From Opitutia bacterium (GTDB lineage: Bacteria > Verrucomicrobiota > Verrucomicrobiia > Opitutales > Opitutaceae), in assembly GCA_003157575.1 (NCBI GenBank), contig PMKA01000460.1, positions 1-11,072 on the forward strand: DNA of 11,072 nt, read 5' to 3'. Both the position numbers and the translations under genes were made by a program. Positions 7,810-11,072 of the stretch are shown piece by piece. Numbering within the stretch: the stretch's first letter is position 1; every line of letters begins with the position of its first letter. The notes beneath the pieces were generated by a model. It was not told the origin of the DNA. It worked only from the letters and a program-made list of their open reading frames with translations, and did no database searches.

Positions 7810-9963
7810 CTACTGGCGTCCGGTCACGACGACCGGCGCCCGGAAGAAGCGGTGGTTTACCGGATGATGTTGCTCGGGGGTCAACGGGGGCAGCTCCGGA
7901 AGGGCATCCGTGCGCATCACCCCGAGTTGGGCGCGGCAGAGCGCGCGAAAATCCTCCCAGCGCACCGCGAGCGCCGGAAGGACCGCGCCCGCCGTCTCCG
8001 GGATGTCGTGCGACGGGGCGTTGGCCACCATCCGCAACAGGCTGCGCCACTCGGTGAGCAGGCGGTCGATGTCCCCGCGGCCGGCGAACTCGCTGGCCGC
8101 CGCGAGCTCTCCGCGCCTGGCCTTCTGTTCGATCAACGCGCGCACGATCTCGGATGCTCCAGAGCCGTATTGCGGCGGCAGTCCGTGCTCGAGCCAGCCC
8201 TCTGCGGTGAACCGGTGGTAAGTCTGCTCGCACACGCGGGCGAGGCGCCCGAGCGTACGGGGATTGGTGCCGGAAAAACGGTCGCCCGCGAAAAGGTTGG
8301 CGCAATCGAACACAAGTTCATCCAATGGGTACCGGACGTCATCGAGCGCCGCGGCGATCGCCAGGCCTTCAGGCCCCAGAAAGAACGACACGATCCTGCC
8401 GCGCGCAGTCAGCAGCAACCAGCGGTCGAGCAGGCCCAGCCGCTGCCATTGCCACAAAAGCGTTGGCTGCGGAGCGAGAGCCAGACACTCCTCGCGCAGC
8501 GCGCAGGAGCGGCAGAGGGGAGACGGGTTCTTGACCCGCCGCACGAGCCGGGCGCGACCGGTGTCCGTTCGCTGTCCGCAGGGGAGCTCCGCGGCTTCGC
8601 GGCGCGCCGTCGCCTCGACGCCGAGCATGAGCGGTTCCATCGCGAAGAAACGGCCCGCGGCCGCACCCGCGACCTCGGTTGCGTCGCGGCCGGCGCGGAG
8701 CTGTCGGAGAATGAACGCCCAGGGTAGCGGCGCGGCGCGTTTTAGCCGGAGGGGCTGCGCCCGCCGCAGATGGGGGGCGCTGCCGCTGCAGAGGACAAAC
8801 CCCGTCTCGTCGAGTCCGCGACGCCCCGCACGTCCGATCATCTGCAGCAGTTCGTGCGGCTCGATCTCGTGTTCAAGCTGGTTGAAGCGGTAGCTCGACG
8901 CCGTGATCATCACGGACCGGAGCGAAAAATTGATGCCTGCGCTAAGCCCCAGCGTGGCGACAACAACGCGGAGTTGTCCGGCCTTCGCGAGCGGTTCGAT
9001 GATCCCGGCGCGCTGCGCATACGTGAGCCCGCTGTGGTGGTACGCCACCCTCTGCTTCAGGACCTTCGCCAGGGTCGGACCGAGGAGATTCTCCTGTTCC
9101 GGCGTGAACGGAAGCGGATCGGCCAGCGGAAGCTCCCGCGCAAACTGGCGGGCCAGACGCTCGGCGTCCTGCCGGTGCGGCGCAAAAACCAGGACCGGGC
9201 CCAGGCCTTCCCGCAACGCCCCTGCAACTCGCCGGCTCCAAAAACCCTCAATGTTCCGCGGGAGACCGTGAATCAGATCGTCAACCTCGACCTCTTCGAG
9301 CGGGACCGGACGATCCCGGTGCTGGATCAGCTCCACGTTGCGGCCGAGCCGCTGCAGCCAGCCCACGACCTCATCCGGGTTCGCCACGTTGCCACTCAAC
9401 AAAAGCAGCTGGACGCCCGGAGGAACCGAAAGCAACACACCTTCATAGTGATTGCCCCGATCGGGATCGGCCAGCCACTGGTATTCGTCCACGACCAGCA
9501 ATTTGAACGGCTGGCCGCCGCTGGCGGTCATCCCACCCTTCCCTTGCTCGCCAGGGACAGGCACCGGACTCCGTGACGGCCCCGGCGCATCCTGAAAGCA
9601 TCCCTGCACAGCCTCCAATGTCGCCACCACCACGGGGGCGTCCGGGGCAATCGTGACGTCGCCGGTCATGATACCCACGCGCCAGCCGCGGGCGCGCCAT
9701 TCCGCAAACTTGTCGTTGGCCAGCGCCCGCGTGGGCACCGTAAAAAGGGAACGACGGGTAAAGTTCGCCTGCTCCATGCACCGTTCAAAGACGTAGGTCT
9801 TCCCAGCGCCCGTCGGAGCATCGATCACGACGTCCTTCCCGGCGGCAAGAGCCTGAATCGCCCCAGCCTGCCATCGGTCCGGCAGCATCAGCTTCTGCAA
9901 TCCTGCAAGGGCATCGATCCGCACAGCCCACACCGTAGGCCGCAAACCCATGCCGTCAATCAC
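7810..9963 (-). CDS. Ski2-like superfamily 2 DEAD/DEAH-box helicase with a cysteine cluster
   Basis: The 717-residue protein is an ATP-dependent nucleic-acid helicase or translocase. Motifs in order: Walker A APTGAGKT (49-56), TVPTRALANDK (75-85, motif Ia), VVATLEAVQ (112-120), the Walker B box VVDEYQ (157-162), motif III LLSGN (188-192), VLVFAPHRQDAERLA (257-271, motif IV), HHSGL (309-313), VVVATLGLSAGIN (333-345, motif V) and QMIGRAGRRG (374-383, motif VI). The HHSGL and AGRRG signatures place it with the Ski2/Mtr4/Hel308-like group. After the motor come Cys462, Cys484, Cys487 and Cys493 in a C-x21-C-x2-C-x5-C pattern, suggesting an Fe-S or zinc site. The C-terminal 220 residues are largely helical and unassigned. 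The start is GTG 9963 or ATG 9951; GAGAGG is close to the GTG. It is divergent from the TetR gene across a 71-base gap. Confidence 0.9.
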   Translation of the reverse strand: MIDGMGLRPTVWAVRIDALAGLQKLMLPDRWQAGAIQALAAGKDVVIDAPTGAGKTYVFERCMEQANFTRRSLFTVPTRALANDKFAEWRARGWRVGIMTGDVTIAPDAPVVVATLEAVQGCFQDAPGPSRSPVPVPGEQGKGGMTASGGQPFKLLVVDEYQWLADPDRGNHYEGVLLSVPPGVQLLLLSGNVANPDEVVGWLQRLGRNVELIQHRDRPVPLEEVEVDDLIHGLPRNIEGFWSRRVAGALREGLGPVLVFAPHRQDAERLARQFARELPLADPLPFTPEQENLLGPTLAKVLKQRVAYHHSGLTYAQRAGIIEPLAKAGQLRVVVATLGLSAGINFSLRSVMITASSYRFNQLEHEIEPHELLQMIGRAGRRGLDETGFVLCSGSAPHLRRAQPLRLKRAAPLPWAFILRQLRAGRDATEVAGAAAGRFFAMEPLMLGVEATARREAAELPCGQRTDTGRARLVRRVKNPSPLCRSCALREECLALAPQPTLLWQWQRLGLLDRWLLLTARGRIVSFFLGPEGLAIAAALDDVRYPLDELVFDCANLFAGDRFSGTNPRTLGRLARVCEQTYHRFTAEGWLEHGLPPQYGSGASEIVRALIEQKARRGELAAASEFAGRGDIDRLLTEWRSLLRMVANAPSHDIPETAGAVLPALAVRWEDFRALCRAQLGVMRTDALPELPPLTPEQHHPVNHRFFRAPVVVTGRQ

Positions 9964-9990
9964 CGCCTCTCATGAGCCAAAATACAAAGG

Positions 9991-10031
9991 TTGACATATT
10001 CGTTTGAAACGTTTGTTTGAAACGTTTGTTT
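9991..10031 (+). promoter_or_regulatory. TetR promoter/operator with a tandem 13-bp repeat
   Basis: TTGACA at 9991-9996 is a perfect -35 hexamer. The unit TTTGAAACGTTTG occurs twice without a gap at 10003-10015 and 10016-10028, each containing the palindrome AAACGTTT. Half of a further unit follows. The repeats occupy the place of the -10 and transcription start, so a bound repressor would block transcription. No good -10 hexamer is visible at 17-18 bp. The site ends four bases before the ATG of the TetR gene, consistent with autoregulation. The same short gap must also hold the helicase promoter, so both genes may be controlled. Confidence 0.6.
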
Positions 10032-10034
10032 ACG

Positions 10035-10826
10035 ATGTCGCCTGAGTCGCAAGCTACTAGGACCCGGATAATAAACACTGCCGAGCGCCTGTTCGGCGAG
10101 CAGGGATTTCAGCGCACTTCCCTGCGGCAGGTAACGGACGAAGCCGGCGTGAATCTCGCCGCGGTCAACTATCATTTCGGCTCCAAAGAGAACCTCTACA
10201 GGGCTGTGCTGATTCGCCATGTCCAGCCGTTGAACGAGGAACGGATGAAGCTCCTGACCCAGGCCGAGCAACTCTCAGGGGAGCAGCCCGTGCCAGTCCG
10301 CTCGGTCCTTGAGACCTTCATCCGTCCCCTGCTGCGGCGCGCGATGGACGGCTCCGCGAAAGGCCTCTCTCTCCTCAAGCTGATCGGCCGGGACATGGCG
10401 GCCCCCCAGCCGTTCATGATTGCCGAGACGGCTGAAGAATCCGAACTGCTTCTCCGCCGCTACACCACAATTCTGGCCCAGACACTGCCTGGCCTCCCGC
10501 CGCCGGAGCTGTTCTGGAGGATGCAATTCGCGGTTGGCGGAATCCTCCATGCCGCCGCCCATCAGCGGGACTTCGAACGGGCGTCCGGCGGTTTGTATCA
10601 GGACAACGACAGGGAATGCCGCCTTCGCCGCCTGGTCGATTTCTGCGCAGCCGGCCTCGAAGCCCCGCCCCCCGCCCCTGGCGAAAGCGCGACGGTCCGG
10701 TCTTCCGCCGGCCCATCCGGCAGCGCGCCGGCGTTCGTCCATACTCTGCTCGCACAAGATGGCGGAATCGCCTTTGCTGAGCCTGTCAGCGAAGCCCGAC
10801 ACTCTCCCGTTCCAACACCCCCGTGA
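10035..10826 (+). CDS. TetR/AcrR family transcriptional regulator
   Basis: The 263-residue protein is a DNA-binding repressor of the TetR type. Residues about 8-55 form the N-terminal DNA-binding domain: RIINTAERLFGEQGF (11-25), then the helix-turn-helix with TSLRQVTDEAGVN (28-40) and the signature AAVNYHFGSKENLYRAV (42-58). Residues about 85-205 form the helical ligand-binding and dimerisation domain, with LPPPELFWRMQFAVGGILHA (154-173) typical of a TetR C-terminal subfamily. The last 55 residues are Pro/Ser/Ala-rich and probably disordered, longer than usual for the family. ATG 10035 is preferred; the frame is open back to a TTG at 10017, but that start would lie inside the operator repeats. 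No Shine-Dalgarno sequence precedes the ATG, so the message may have a very short leader. The likely ligand and targets are unknown; the next + strand gene and the divergent helicase are candidates. Confidence 0.9.
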   Translation: MSPESQATRTRIINTAERLFGEQGFQRTSLRQVTDEAGVNLAAVNYHFGSKENLYRAVLIRHVQPLNEERMKLLTQAEQLSGEQPVPVRSVLETFIRPLLRRAMDGSAKGLSLLKLIGRDMAAPQPFMIAETAEESELLLRRYTTILAQTLPGLPPPELFWRMQFAVGGILHAAAHQRDFERASGGLYQDNDRECRLRRLVDFCAAGLEAPPPAPGESATVRSSAGPSGSAPAFVHTLLAQDGGIAFAEPVSEARHSPVPTPP

Positions 10827-10935
10827 AATACGAAAATGTTTTGTTGCTGAAAACGGCGAGTTACCGACAGGATAGAATGGAAATACGCTTGCGGCGGAGG
10901 TGGGGGTTGTTTCCTCTGGCAGCAACGGTTTCGCT
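10827..10935 (+). other. short gap between the TetR gene and the edge gene
   Basis: TAGAAT at 10873-10878 could be a -10 element, but no -35 hexamer is properly spaced before it. GGAGG at 10896-10900 is 35 bases before the ATG at 10936, too far for a normal ribosome binding site. An in-frame GTG at 10900 is an alternative start for the next gene. No terminator is seen after the TetR gene, so readthrough into the next gene is possible. Confidence 0.25.
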
Positions 10936-11072
10936 ATGATCGCACCGCCGCTCAAAGGCTTGGTGAAGCTCGCCGCCGGGGTGCTATCGGCCCACACGGC
11001 GCGCCGGCTGCGGTGCGCCGATCCCGGACACGCCGCACAGCGGGACACCTTCAAGCATCTCATCCAGCGCAT
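10936..11072 (+). CDS. 5' part of a gene cut by the window edge, possibly GH3 (auxin-responsive promoter) family
   Basis: An open frame starts at ATG 10936 and runs off the right edge after 45 complete codons. It reads MIAPPLKGLVKLAAGVLSAH, then an Arg-rich stretch and DPGHAAQRDTFKHLIQR. The arrangement of a short hydrophobic helix, a basic segment, then DP...AAQ and a helix ending LIQR resembles the beginning of bacterial GH3-family acyl-adenylating proteins. So little is visible that this is a guess. It follows the TetR gene on the same strand and may be under its control. Confidence 0.45.
   Translation, partial: MIAPPLKGLVKLAAGVLSAHTARRLRCADPGHAAQRDTFKHLIQR

Noticed and set aside
7265..8305. 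Long minus-strand frame continuing upstream of the HsdR remnant (346 codons)
   Set aside because: Only the part from 7615 down is HsdR-like. The upstream half overlaps the helicase gene in another frame and reads as Arg/Pro/Ala-rich noise.
8770..9576. 268-codon + strand frame opposite the helicase
   Set aside because: The minus strand encodes all the helicase motifs in order here, and the opposite frame has no recognisable features.
10275..11072. 265-codon minus-strand frame opposite the TetR gene
   Set aside because: The TetR gene on the + strand has a clear helix-turn-helix and ligand domain, and the antisense frame looks like a shadow.

Overview
The window looks like chromosomal DNA from a GC-rich bacterium, most likely a verrucomicrobium (Opitutae-like) or a close PVC relative. 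This taxonomic call is inference. It rests on the long basic N-terminal extension of RsmH, a DUF4177-like multi-repeat protein directly downstream of rsmH, a secreted GH2 glycosidase, and high GC at third codon positions. No rRNA, tRNA, CRISPR array or insertion sequence was recognised.

Layout. Positions 1-522 hold no convincing gene, only a possible 3' end of a gene entering from the left, a good intrinsic-terminator candidate (190-228) and an AT-rich dyad (242-269). A secreted GH2 beta-galactosidase-like enzyme follows on the + strand (523-2625). It converges, with a 3-base gap, on a minus-strand cluster read right to left. The cluster ends with rsmH (4432-5535), a housekeeping 16S rRNA methyltransferase, and an uncharacterised 580-residue protein (2629-4371) with three copies of a roughly 80-residue domain.

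Upstream of rsmH, at 5549-7615, lies what I read as the wreck of a type I restriction-modification locus. It contains an HsdR N-terminus apparently fused to an HsdS C-terminal tail, an intact overlapping pair of accessory genes (a DUF3800 protein and a 168-residue protein), and a C-terminal HsdM stub. The two accessory genes are open and share an ATGA stop/start, while all three core hsd genes are lost or truncated. This is the most interesting part of the window: either a dying island or a small cassette kept after losing its restriction partner.

Further right is a divergent pair. On the minus strand is a 717-residue Ski2-like superfamily 2 helicase with a C-x21-C-x2-C-x5-C pattern resembling Fe-S cluster ligands. 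On the plus strand is a TetR/AcrR-type repressor whose start is immediately preceded by a tandem 13-bp repeat that is probably its operator. At the right edge the first 45 codons of another + strand gene are visible, possibly a GH3 (auxin-responsive promoter) family protein.
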